This document shows, in pieces, positions 27,491-34,970 of a stretch of DNA of 56,830 nucleotides. The stretch comes from Pseudomonadota bacterium (lineage in GTDB: Bacteria > Desulfobacterota > Binatia > UBA9968). A program made the translations under genes and the position numbers. The notes under the pieces were generated by a model that saw only the letters and a program-made list of their open reading frames with translations, made no database searches and was not told the DNA's origin. Position 1 is the stretch's first letter; the number at the start of each line of letters is the position of its first letter. The stretch lies in the NCBI GenBank assembly GCA_021324155.1, contig JAJPJQ010000032.1, positions 1 through 56,830 on the forward strand, written 5' to 3'.

Positions 27491-28363
27491 TTACGACTTC
27501 GCGGTGAGTCGCTTCAGCGCCTCGGCGTATTTCTCCTGCGTCTTGCGGATGACTTCCTGCGGTAGGTCGGGTGGGTTGTTCGGGTTCCAGTTGCTCTCGA
27601 CGAGGTAGTCGCGGACGTACTGTTTGTCGAAGCTCTCGGGGGAACTTCCCGGCCGATAGGTTTCCATCGGCCAGAAGCGCGAAGAGTCCGGCGTCAAGAC
27701 TTCGTCAATGAGAATCAGCTTGCCTTCGCGCCGGCCGAACTCGAACTTCGTATCGGCGATGATGATGCCTTTATCCTCGGCCATTTTGCGCGCGCGGCTG
27801 TAGATCGCGAGGCTCGCGTCGCGGAGTTGCTCGGCGTCCTTGCGGCCGATCATGTCGACCATCTTATCGAAGCTGATGTTGACGTCATGCTCGCCGACCT
27901 CCGCCTTGGTCGAAGGCGTGAAGATCGGCTCGTCGAGGCGCGACGCTTCGATCAGCCCTGAAGGCAGCTTGATGCCGCACACGGTGCCGCTCTTCTGGTA
28001 TTCCTTCCAGCCGGAGCCGACGAGGTAGCCGCGCACGATGCACTCGACCGGCGCGGGCTCGGTGCGCTTCACCAGCATGCTGCGGCCTTCGAGCCGCTTG
28101 GCATGCGGTCGGCACTCCGGCGGGAACTGCGGTACGTCGGTCGCGACGAGGTGATGGGGGATGACGTCCTCCATCGCCTTGAACCAGTAGGCGGAAAGGC
28201 TCGTGAGGATTTTTCCCTTGTCGGGGATCTCCGTCGGCAGGACGACGTCGAAGCACGAGATGCGGTCCGACGCGACCATAAGCAGACGATCGCCGAGATC
28301 GTACATCTCCCGCACTTTGCCGCTCTTCAATAATTTCAAACCGGGAATGACGGCCGGATTCAT
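27491..28363 (-). CDS. purC: SAICAR synthase (purine biosynthesis)
   Basis: 290-residue phosphoribosylaminoimidazole-succinocarboxamide synthase joining CAIR and aspartate with ATP. Signatures are LLKSGKVREMYDLGDRLLMVASDRISCFDVV, PVECIVRGYLVGSGWKEY, and LILIDEVLTPDSSRFWP. It is the longer form (about 290, compared with 237 in E. coli). GGAGCAGCGC precedes the ATG. It follows the 40-residue membrane protein gene on the same strand. Confidence 0.96.
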   Translation of the reverse strand: MNPAVIPGLKLLKSGKVREMYDLGDRLLMVASDRISCFDVVLPTEIPDKGKILTSLSAYWFKAMEDVIPHHLVATDVPQFPPECRPHAKRLEGRSMLVKRTEPAPVECIVRGYLVGSGWKEYQKSGTVCGIKLPSGLIEASRLDEPIFTPSTKAEVGEHDVNISFDKMVDMIGRKDAEQLRDASLAIYSRARKMAEDKGIIIADTKFEFGRREGKLILIDEVLTPDSSRFWPMETYRPGSSPESFDKQYVRDYLVESNWNPNNPPDLPQEVIRKTQEKYAEALKRLTAKS

Positions 28364-28391
28364 GCGCTGCTCCAGTACGAAAACTTTACAC

Positions 28392-28514
28392 CTAGCCGAC
28401 CTTGTGGTCGGGCTTCTTTCTCTTCATCTTCAGATAATCTAGCACCATCAACACCACGAAAAATGCGACGCACAGCCCGATGATCCAGAAGATCGGCAAC
28501 CACTTATCCATCAT
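28392..28514 (-). CDS. Small membrane protein, 40 residues, coupled to ubiD
   Basis: Reads MMDKWLPIFWIIGLCVAFFV followed by VLMVLDYLKMKRKKPDHKVG. One transmembrane helix (about residues 6-26) is followed by a short basic cytoplasmic tail. An SD (GGAGGG) overlaps the ubiD stop region and the start is 6 nt after that stop, so co-translation with ubiD is very likely. It is not recognised as a named family. Its position suggests a membrane tether or partner for the decarboxylase, which is inference. Confidence 0.72.
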   Translation of the reverse strand: MMDKWLPIFWIIGLCVAFFVVLMVLDYLKMKRKKPDHKVG

Positions 28515-28520
28515 CCCTCC

Positions 28521-29897
28521 CTACTTGAAAAAACGGCTCATCCGCTGCATCGCGTCCGCGGGAACCTCGTTGCGCTTGGGGAACTCACCTTTGAGCGGCT
28601 TGGTGGCATCGATCATCGCGACCGCGTCGCCGAGCCATCCGCGGAAGCTCTGCACCTTGCGCACGATCTCGATGTCCTTGTCCCAGTGCGTCCGCGTGCT
28701 GACCGCCCACATGACTTCGCGCTCGTTGAAGACATCGATGTCCTCGTCGACCACGACGCAAAGCTTGAGATTCGGCATCTCGACGAATGCCTGCATCGCC
28801 GCCTTGTTCGGATCGTTGATGAATTCCTTTTTGAGCGAGATGTAGCAGATCAGCCGCCCGCAGCCCGAAGCCGGCAGGTGGATCGCCTTGATGCCCGGCA
28901 CGTTCTTTTTGATCACATTGTAGACGCTGCCCTCTTTGGGAATGCTGCCGAGGTTCCAGTGATCCATCTGGCCGGGCCAGAAATCCTCGACGATGCCGTT
29001 TTTCTTATGCGTGATCGCGGTCACCTCGATCACCGGCATCTTCATCTCGCCCTGATAATAGCCGAGGATCTCACCGAACGGGTTCTGCGATTCGCGCACG
29101 CCCGGCGGCACCTCACCCTCAATGATGACCTCGGCATCGGCGGGGACGAGAAAGTCTTCGCCCCAGGTCTCGGACGGCGTTAGCCGCAGCGGCTCGCCGA
29201 GGAATCCCCCCGCGGTCATATAGTCGTTGTTGCCGAACGGCGTCATCGCGCAGCAGGAGAGGTAAAAGGCCGGGTGATGGCCGAGCACGACGATGACCGG
29301 CGCGCGGCGGTTGTGCCTCTCGTATTCCGTCGTCATCGCCTCGAGGTGATGGTGCGGATGGGCCGAGAAGCTCATCCGGCGCGGGGCGAAGTACATGTTC
29401 TTCGTGAACGTGATGTCGTAGAAATCCTTGTCCATTCCTTTCATCACGCAAACCATCGTGAGATACGCGCCGACGTCCTCCGTTTGATGCATCGGGATCG
29501 GCAGCGTCCGTAAGTCCACGTCGGCGCCTTTTTTGACGACCTCTTTGCACGGTGCTTTCGAAGGCGCAACGGTTTCCGCCTCCCCCTTTCTCAACTCGCG
29601 GCGTGCGACCTCGAAGCTCACGTCCATGGGCGACTTCAAGTCACCTATATCGAGCGAATCGGCGACGTATTGGCGCGAGACCCACGGGTTATAAAAAAGC
29701 GAGAAGGGGGTCTGGTCGCCGTTCAAATTGACGATGTTCTCGAACCAGACCATTTTTTGCTCGCCGCGATCGTCGAGGTGTTTCAAGTAGGCGATGGTCT
29801 CGTACTTGTTCGGGTCAATGCGATCCTTCACCCGGATGACCGATCCGGGACGTTTTTTTTCTTCTTGAGCGATAAAGCTCGGTAAATCCTTGCTCAT
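28521..29897 (-). CDS. UbiD-family decarboxylase
   Basis: 458 residues of the prenylated-FMN-dependent (de)carboxylase family. It shows the N-terminal domain, the split-barrel FMN-binding region (YLTMVCVMKGMDKDFYDITFTKN), and PFGEILGYYQGEMKMP carrying the catalytic Glu. Later stretches such as VVDEDIDVFNEREVMWAVSTR are typical. Substrates in the family include 4-hydroxybenzoates, phenols, ferulate and other unsaturated acids. A strong SD (AAGGAGAG) precedes the ATG. No ubiX prenyltransferase is in the window. Confidence 0.93.
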   Translation of the reverse strand: MSKDLPSFIAQEEKKRPGSVIRVKDRIDPNKYETIAYLKHLDDRGEQKMVWFENIVNLNGDQTPFSLFYNPWVSRQYVADSLDIGDLKSPMDVSFEVARRELRKGEAETVAPSKAPCKEVVKKGADVDLRTLPIPMHQTEDVGAYLTMVCVMKGMDKDFYDITFTKNMYFAPRRMSFSAHPHHHLEAMTTEYERHNRRAPVIVVLGHHPAFYLSCCAMTPFGNNDYMTAGGFLGEPLRLTPSETWGEDFLVPADAEVIIEGEVPPGVRESQNPFGEILGYYQGEMKMPVIEVTAITHKKNGIVEDFWPGQMDHWNLGSIPKEGSVYNVIKKNVPGIKAIHLPASGCGRLICYISLKKEFINDPNKAAMQAFVEMPNLKLCVVVDEDIDVFNEREVMWAVSTRTHWDKDIEIVRKVQSFRGWLGDAVAMIDATKPLKGEFPKRNEVPADAMQRMSRFFK

Positions 29898-29949
29898 GTT
29901 CTCTCCTTAAATGGGGCCGAAAGAAGGAGGGGTGGCCCGGTCCTTGGTG

Positions 29950-29977
29950 ATATTGCCTCAATCGATTCTTAAGTCAA
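29950..29977 (-). promoter_or_regulatory. Predicted promoter of the ubiD operon
   Basis: On the minus strand, TTGACT (29977-29972), a 16-nt spacer, then CAATAT (29955-29950). It lies in the 92-nt gap between the aldehyde dehydrogenase stop and ubiD, so ubiD and the 40-residue protein can be transcribed separately from the upstream SDR-ALDH pair. Confidence 0.5.
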
Positions 29978-29989
29978 TAGTCATTAATC

Positions 29990-31552
29990 TCAATTTCCAC
30001 CTTCGCTCGGGGGGCCGAGAATCCTGGCCCGCCAGCCCGAGCGATAGAAAAGGCGGAGCGCGGCCTGGACCGCTTTCGCCTTCATCTTCGAGGCGGGAAA
30101 CCAGTTCGGTTCGTTCTTCATGCCGAAGCGATCGATAACGATCGTCTTTTGCCGGCAATACTTGCGAATGCCGTCCACCCCGTGCCGACGGCCGATGCCG
30201 CTTTCCTTGATGCCGCCCATCGGCGCCTCGGGAATGACGAAGTTTACGAGCCCGTCGTTCACGCACACCGATCCGGCCTCGATGCGCTCGGCGACCGCAC
30301 GACCGCGATCGCGGTCGCGCGTAAAGACACTGCCGTCGAGGCCGTACCGCGAGTCGTTCGCGAGCCGCACGGCCTCCTCCACGTCGTGGACTTTCATGAT
30401 CGGAATCACGGGGCCGAAGGTCTCCTCGCGCATGACGTCCATGTCATGCGCGACGTCGACCAAAACGGTGGGCTCGTAATAATACCCGCTGAGGCTCGCG
30501 TTGCGCCTGCCCCCTGATAGAACTTTAGCACCTTTTGCGACCGCGTCACGAACCTGCGCCTCGACCTTATCGATCTGCGCGGCGGAGGTCATGCTCCCCA
30601 GCTCGACCGTCGCGTCGCTCGGTCCCTGGCGCAATTTCTGCACGCGCTCGACCACGCGATCGACGAAAGGCTGATAGACCGGCTCCTCGACATACACGCG
30701 CTCGATCGAGGTGCAGACCTGCCCCGAGTTCATGAGCGCGCCCCAGACGCACGCCCCGGCGGCGCGGTCGAGATCGGCGTCCTTAAGCACAATCATCGCG
30801 TCCTTGCCGCCGAGCTCGAGCGAAACGGGGATAAGCCGCTCGGCGGCGCGGCGCATGACCTTTTTCCCCGTCTCGACGCTGCCGGTAAACGTGATCATGT
30901 CGGCGTGATCGATCAGCGCCTCCGCCGTTGCGCCGTAGCCGGGGACGATCTGCAGAAGCTTCTCCGGCCAGCCGACTTTTTCCGCCAGATCGGCGGCGTA
31001 CTGGACGGCGAGCGGCGTAAGCTCGGACGGCTTGATGATCACGGCGTTACCCGCCATCAGCGCCGGGATCGCGTCGCCGATCGTGAGCACGAGGGGAAAA
31101 TTCCACGGCCCGATGATGCCGACGACGCCGATCGGACTGTAAATAGACACGACCTTCTTGCTTTTGAAAAGATGCGGATGGATGTTTTCCGCGCGCAGAT
31201 ACTTCTCCGCGTTTTTCGCCCAGAAACCGATCGCGTCGTAGACGTAGAACAGCTCGTTGCCGAAGACGTCGCTGCGCGGCTTTCCCGTCTCGGCGGTGAC
31301 GTAGTCGGCGAGCTTTTCCTGATGATCGATGAGCGCGTCGCGGTAGCGATAGAGAATCTCCGCGCGCTCGGAAAAGGTTTTCTGCGCCCAGCGCGCCTGT
31401 GCCGGCCGCGCATCCTCGACGGCGCGCGCGACCGCTCCGGCGGTGATCACCGGCAACTCGGCGAGCTTGGCGCCCGTCGCCGGGCTGCGGACTTCGATGA
31501 TATCTTGGCTCACGTACCGGTAAGCGGAGGTTGAGGCGGCGGTCTCGCTCAT
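29990..31552 (-). CDS. Aldehyde dehydrogenase family protein
   Basis: 520 residues. NAD(P)-binding IIGPWNFPLVLTIGDAIPAL is near residue 155, FTGSVETGKKV near 230, the catalytic Glu lies in SLELGGKDAMIVL, and the catalytic Cys in NSGQVCTSIERV near residue 288. The C-terminal tail has a basic, hydrophobic extension that may contact membrane, as in long-chain or coniferyl aldehyde dehydrogenases. The ATG overlaps the SDR stop (ATGA). The substrate aldehyde is unknown. Confidence 0.93.
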   Translation of the reverse strand: MSETAASTSAYRYVSQDIIEVRSPATGAKLAELPVITAGAVARAVEDARPAQARWAQKTFSERAEILYRYRDALIDHQEKLADYVTAETGKPRSDVFGNELFYVYDAIGFWAKNAEKYLRAENIHPHLFKSKKVVSIYSPIGVVGIIGPWNFPLVLTIGDAIPALMAGNAVIIKPSELTPLAVQYAADLAEKVGWPEKLLQIVPGYGATAEALIDHADMITFTGSVETGKKVMRRAAERLIPVSLELGGKDAMIVLKDADLDRAAGACVWGALMNSGQVCTSIERVYVEEPVYQPFVDRVVERVQKLRQGPSDATVELGSMTSAAQIDKVEAQVRDAVAKGAKVLSGGRRNASLSGYYYEPTVLVDVAHDMDVMREETFGPVIPIMKVHDVEEAVRLANDSRYGLDGSVFTRDRDRGRAVAERIEAGSVCVNDGLVNFVIPEAPMGGIKESGIGRRHGVDGIRKYCRQKTIVIDRFGMKNEPNWFPASKMKAKAVQAALRLFYRSGWRARILGPPSEGGN

Positions 31553-32310
31553 ACCATCGTTTGCCCGCCGCAGATGTTGATCGCCTGGCCGGTGATGCCG
31601 GCCGCTTTTTCCGAGACGAGATAGAGCACGAGACCTGCGACCTCGTCGGATTCGAGGAATCTCTTGATCGGCACCATCTCGACCGCGCGACTGCGGAACG
31701 CCTCGGGCGTGATGCCTTCCAAGGCGGCGCTCTCCTCGATGCCCTGGCGCGCCATCTCGGTCTCGACCCAACCGGGACAGATCGCGTTCACGGTAATGCC
31801 GCGGCCGACGACTTCCAGCGCGACTGCGCGCGTAAAGCCGATGATGCCATGCTTCGCCGAGCAATAGGCGGAGTATCCCGGCACGCCGAATTTTCCCAGC
31901 ACGGACGAAACATTAATGATCCGTCCATGCGCGTGGCTCTTCATGTATTGGAGAACTTCTCTAGTGACGAAGTAGGAGCCGGTGAGATTCGTCTCGACGA
32001 TGTCGCGCCAGCGGCGGTCGTCGGGATCATCGATCGTCGTAAGGCCTGAGATGCCGGCGTTGTTGATCAGAATATCGATGGCACCCCAGCGCTCGCGGAT
32101 TTTGGCGACGCCGCTCTGTACCTGGGCTTTGTCGCGGACATCCATCTCGACGGGCAGGAACGACTTCGCCGCATTCGCGAACGCGAGATGGCCGGGGTTC
32201 CTCGACGCGACCGCGACGCGCGCCCCGGCGCTTGCGAGCGCTTCGGCGATCGCTTTGCCGATGCCGGTTCCGCCGCCCGTGACGAGCGCGATTTTTCCGT
32301 CGAGACTCAT
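31549..32310 (-). CDS. SDR-family oxidoreductase
   Basis: 253-residue classical short-chain dehydrogenase. TGGGTGIGKAIAEAL binds the dinucleotide, NNAGISG follows near residue 85, the Ser is in INVSSVLG, and the catalytic Tyr-x3-Lys is YCSAK near residue 150. It ends with ITGQAINICGGQTMV, as in FabG/BdhA-like enzymes. It is translationally coupled to the aldehyde dehydrogenase, so the pair may oxidise an alcohol to an acid in two steps. Confidence 0.94.
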   Translation of the reverse strand: MSLDGKIALVTGGGTGIGKAIAEALASAGARVAVASRNPGHLAFANAAKSFLPVEMDVRDKAQVQSGVAKIRERWGAIDILINNAGISGLTTIDDPDDRRWRDIVETNLTGSYFVTREVLQYMKSHAHGRIINVSSVLGKFGVPGYSAYCSAKHGIIGFTRAVALEVVGRGITVNAICPGWVETEMARQGIEESAALEGITPEAFRSRAVEMVPIKRFLESDEVAGLVLYLVSEKAAGITGQAINICGGQTMV

Positions 32311-32415
32311 GCCTAACTAGCTGTAACTCAGGAAATTCCCTATCGAGTTCTATGCGAAAACGCAAGAAAGACAGGATAAGGGCCAGGGGTAACCCGCGCT
32401 ACGCTAGCATATCTT

Positions 32416-33135
32416 CTATTTTCCGCCTGTCGCGACGCGTTTCTCGGTGCGCATTTGTGCCGTGACGAGCGAAAGGACGTCGCGGATACTCTCATCGGGG
32501 TAACGGCTTTGTTTGCACACCGCGTCGAGGTTTGCTTTGACGGCTTGATTGTCGGCATCCGGCCATACTGCGACCCACTTTTCGGATGATGTCTTCAACG
32601 CCGCGCCGATCGCCTTCGCGCCAAGAGAGTAGCCATAGATGAAATGAGCCTTTTCGTTTTCGGGCGTCGACAGGTAATTCGAGCAGCGGAGACTCGCTAC
32701 TAGAATTGCTCGACCCGTATCTGAACGGCCTTCAGCGGACGCAGCCGCCACTCGCGGTTTCCCGTCTTTTCTTTCGGAGATACTGCTGAACGCCACTGGC
32801 AAATTCGTCTTTTTGTTGCCGGTGTACTTGCAGAAAACCGTGAGGGCGCTGTCGAGATTCTCGCTCGAGACTTCTCCTTCCGGCAAGACCCACCAGATGG
32901 GGTGGTCGCGGTCTTCCGGTGGAACGAGCATGTCGCGGCGTTCTTGCTTCAGCCGAGCCTGGACGCCTTCCAGATAACCCGTCGCCAGCGCGGCTCGCGT
33001 CGCGTCCGATAAACGAAGATAATGGCCGCAAGATTGCGCGACGCTGTTTCGGCCGTCGGCCGCAACGTCGCAAATGATACCGATAAGGGCGATCAATCCG
33101 AGCAGACCGAGATAGGGAGCTTGCTGTGTATTCAT
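32416..33135 (-). CDS. Exported protein with two internal repeats
   Basis: 239 residues, no family recognised. After an N-terminal hydrophobic segment (YLGLLGLIALIGIICDVAADG) come two related units of about 90 residues. Unit 1 is SCGHYLRL.. YLEGVQARL.. WWVLPEG.. NLDSALTVFC. Unit 2 is RCSNYLST.. YGYSLGAKA.. WVAVWPDA.. NLDAVCKQ. Each has one Cys near its start and one near its end, suggesting one disulfide per unit in the periplasm. GAGGAG precedes the ATG. It is the last gene of the predicted sigma-54-controlled operon. Confidence 0.75.
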   Translation of the reverse strand: MNTQQAPYLGLLGLIALIGIICDVAADGRNSVAQSCGHYLRLSDATRAALATGYLEGVQARLKQERRDMLVPPEDRDHPIWWVLPEGEVSSENLDSALTVFCKYTGNKKTNLPVAFSSISERKDGKPRVAAASAEGRSDTGRAILVASLRCSNYLSTPENEKAHFIYGYSLGAKAIGAALKTSSEKWVAVWPDADNQAVKANLDAVCKQSRYPDESIRDVLSLVTAQMRTEKRVATGGK

Positions 33136-33170
33136 GATGGCTCCTCAAATGTTGTTCCGTACGAGACACT

Positions 33171-33365
33171 CTAAGAAACACCCGGTATCTTTTCAGATCC
33201 CCGGATGGCTTCTTTTTCGGCGAGGTAAAGACAGTTCGTGCACACCCGCGACCCCGAGGAAAGGCGCGACCGGCGCGTGAAATTCCCCTGCGGCCAGTCG
33301 GGACAATGCCGAAAAAAATGCCAAAATTTAAAATGGCCGATGTACTTACGAAATTCCTTATTCAT
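33171..33365 (-). CDS. Small Cys-containing protein, 64 residues
   Basis: Starts at MNKEFRKYIGHFKFWHFFRH with an excellent SD (AAGGAAGGAG) 7 nt upstream, which argues for a real gene and for this start over an ATG at 33407. It holds one Cys in HCPDWPQGN and a CTNC pair 20 residues later, with several His nearby, so a small zinc or haem/metal site is possible. It sits between the cyclase and the two-repeat protein on the same strand. Not recognised. Confidence 0.65.
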   Translation of the reverse strand: MNKEFRKYIGHFKFWHFFRHCPDWPQGNFTRRSRLSSGSRVCTNCLYLAEKEAIRGSEKIPGVS

Positions 33366-33441
33366 GAGAAGCTCCTTCCTTGTCATTTTCTTGTCGTGCG
33401 CTTTCACGATCGTTCCTACGGCTCCGTTTCACACGGTTCAT

Positions 33442-34251
33442 TCAAGCCGCTTTTCTCACCTGCTTGATATTGAAGACGCTGATGGAGCGGGAGAATCCTT
33501 TGAGACGTAATTCGCCGACCGCTTCGGCTTCGACCATGCCCTCGACCTTGCTCAGCGTCTTTTGAGTCGTGAGGATCTGGCCGCCGTTCGCCTCGTCGCA
33601 AAGACGCGAGGCGAGATTCATCACGCTGCCGATGGCGGTGTATTCCAGGCGTCCGGCGAAGCCGATGTTGCCGACCGCCGCGTAGCCGGTTGCGATACCG
33701 GCGCCCAGGTCGAGCTCCCAGCCTTTCTTGCTCCAGTCGGCGCGCAGCTTTTGCATCCGCTCGCGCGTTCTGACGGCCATCGCTACGGCTCTCTCGGCAT
33801 GGTCTTCGTACGGGACGGGGTCGTTGAAGAAGACCATGATGCCGTCGCCGGTGAAGCGCGCAAGCGTACCGCCGGAATCGACGATCAGATTTCCGATTTC
33901 AGCGTGGTAGGCTTTGAGCGCCTCGAGGACTTCCTCCGGCTCGGCCCGCTCCGTAAAGGCCGTGAAGCCGCGCAGGTCCATGAACACAACCGTGATCTCG
34001 CTCCGATGGCTGCCGAAGCGCAGCGCGTCCTCGTCATTCAGAATCGTCTCGGCGATTTGCGGCGCGATGAAGCGCTTCAGCCGGCTTATTCTCGTGATCT
34101 CGTCCATCTGCAGCGCGATTTTATCGCGCAGTGCGTGCGCCAGACGTTCCCAAGCGCCCTCGCGCGCCGGAGAAGAATATCCTTCGTTCCATGCCGACAG
34201 ATTTGCCGTCGGCATCGCCTCGATGTATGCGGCATATGCGGTCGAATTCAT
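33442..34251 (-). CDS. Class III adenylate/guanylate cyclase domain protein
   Basis: 269 residues. An N-terminal stretch of about 75 residues without a known domain is followed by one catalytic domain. The metal aspartates are in FMDLRGFTAFTE and TGDGIMVFFND. RLEYTAIGSVMNLASRLCDEANGG carries the base- and transition-state-binding residues. It is soluble with no membrane segment and should act as a homodimer making cAMP or cGMP. It begins 13 nt after the Usp-like gene, so they share an operon, probably driven by the sigma-54 promoter at 34825-34840. Confidence 0.93.
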   Translation of the reverse strand: MNSTAYAAYIEAMPTANLSAWNEGYSSPAREGAWERLAHALRDKIALQMDEITRISRLKRFIAPQIAETILNDEDALRFGSHRSEITVVFMDLRGFTAFTERAEPEEVLEALKAYHAEIGNLIVDSGGTLARFTGDGIMVFFNDPVPYEDHAERAVAMAVRTRERMQKLRADWSKKGWELDLGAGIATGYAAVGNIGFAGRLEYTAIGSVMNLASRLCDEANGGQILTTQKTLSKVEGMVEAEAVGELRLKGFSRSISVFNIKQVRKAA

Positions 34252-34263
34252 TGCAGTGGCTCC

Positions 34264-34779
34264 TTACCGCGCGGACGCTACTGCATTCACGCGCGAAATT
34301 TTCGGTTCCGATCGGTATAGAAGGATGGGCGGAATACCCGCTCTGACGCGCCGCAAAAGCCCGAAGCAGAGACGAATCAGCTCGAGCGTCGTGCTGCCGC
34401 TCGCCGTCGAGAGCAGGAGGATTTGGAAATCGGGATGCAGCAGGTACTCACGCAGCAACCCGCTCAAGCTCCCCCCGACGGCGACGGCCGTTTCGACGCC
34501 TCGTTTCGCGAGCGCCCAGCGGACCCTTGCGATCTTCCGCTCCGCCAAACGCTTTTGCTCTTCCCACGCATACCGTGCCATGAGCTTTTTTCCTTCGGCC
34601 ACGGCTTTGGTTGTCGATTCGGTGACGATCCAGTGGTCGCGAATCCAGGTCCAGATATCGACAGGGCAGGAAAAAACGAAAGTTACCTTCGAGCCGGCCG
34701 GGGCGATTCTTTCCAGCACCGGAACGATCTCTTCGACCGACCCGCTCGCATTGATTGGAACCACAAATTCCTCAGCCAT
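34264..34779 (-). CDS. Universal-stress-protein-like protein
   Basis: 171 residues with an alpha/beta pattern like UspA: a first strand FVVPINASGSVEEIV, a second strand in KVTFVFSCPVD, and a later strand QILLLSTASGSTTLELI in the place of the usual nucleotide-binding GxxGxS loop. The similarity is structural in pattern, and the ATP motif is not clear. It has an SD (GGAGG) and is the first gene after a predicted sigma-54 promoter, 35 nt from the expected transcription start. Confidence 0.65.
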   Translation of the reverse strand: MAEEFVVPINASGSVEEIVPVLERIAPAGSKVTFVFSCPVDIWTWIRDHWIVTESTTKAVAEGKKLMARYAWEEQKRLAERKIARVRWALAKRGVETAVAVGGSLSGLLREYLLHPDFQILLLSTASGSTTLELIRLCFGLLRRVRAGIPPILLYRSEPKISRVNAVASAR

Positions 34780-34824
34780 GAGATTTTCCTCCGTTGCTGC
34801 GATGTGACGATGCCCATGCGCTTG

Positions 34825-34840
34825 AGCAAGGGATATGCCA
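34825..34840 (-). promoter_or_regulatory. Predicted sigma-54 promoter of the usp-cyclase operon
   Basis: On the minus strand reads TGGCATATCCCTTGCT. The -24 GG and -12 GC elements have exact consensus spacing (consensus TGGCACGNNNNTTGCW) with matches at TGGCA and TTGCT. It lies 45 nt before the Usp-like ATG and directly downstream of a gene for an NtrC-type activator. Confidence 0.7.
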
Positions 34841-34934
34841 CGCCGACTCGGAAGAATTACCGGAGTCTAAGCTGCTGAATTTTATAGATAGTGGAATCGA
34901 CGGCGCCGATGCGACTGTCGGCGGAGCGGAGGTT

Positions 34935-34956
34935 GAGCTATCTTTTTAGATAGCTC
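34935..34956. promoter_or_regulatory. 22-bp palindrome: candidate activator site and/or hairpin
   Basis: GAGCTATC-TTTTTA-GATAGCTC is a perfect 8-bp inverted repeat. It lies about 110 bp upstream of the sigma-54 promoter, the usual distance for an enhancer-binding site. It also lies 15 nt beyond the stop of the activator gene and could form a termination hairpin there, but no T run follows on the minus strand. A related half site, TATAGATAG, occurs near 34881. Confidence 0.5.
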
Positions 34957-34970
34957 GACTAGCACAAAAG

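Noticed and set aside
28392-28420. Hairpin GCCGACC/GGTCGG(G)C in the end of the 40-residue gene
   Set aside because: No T run on the transcribed strand and it is inside coding sequence; not called as a terminator.
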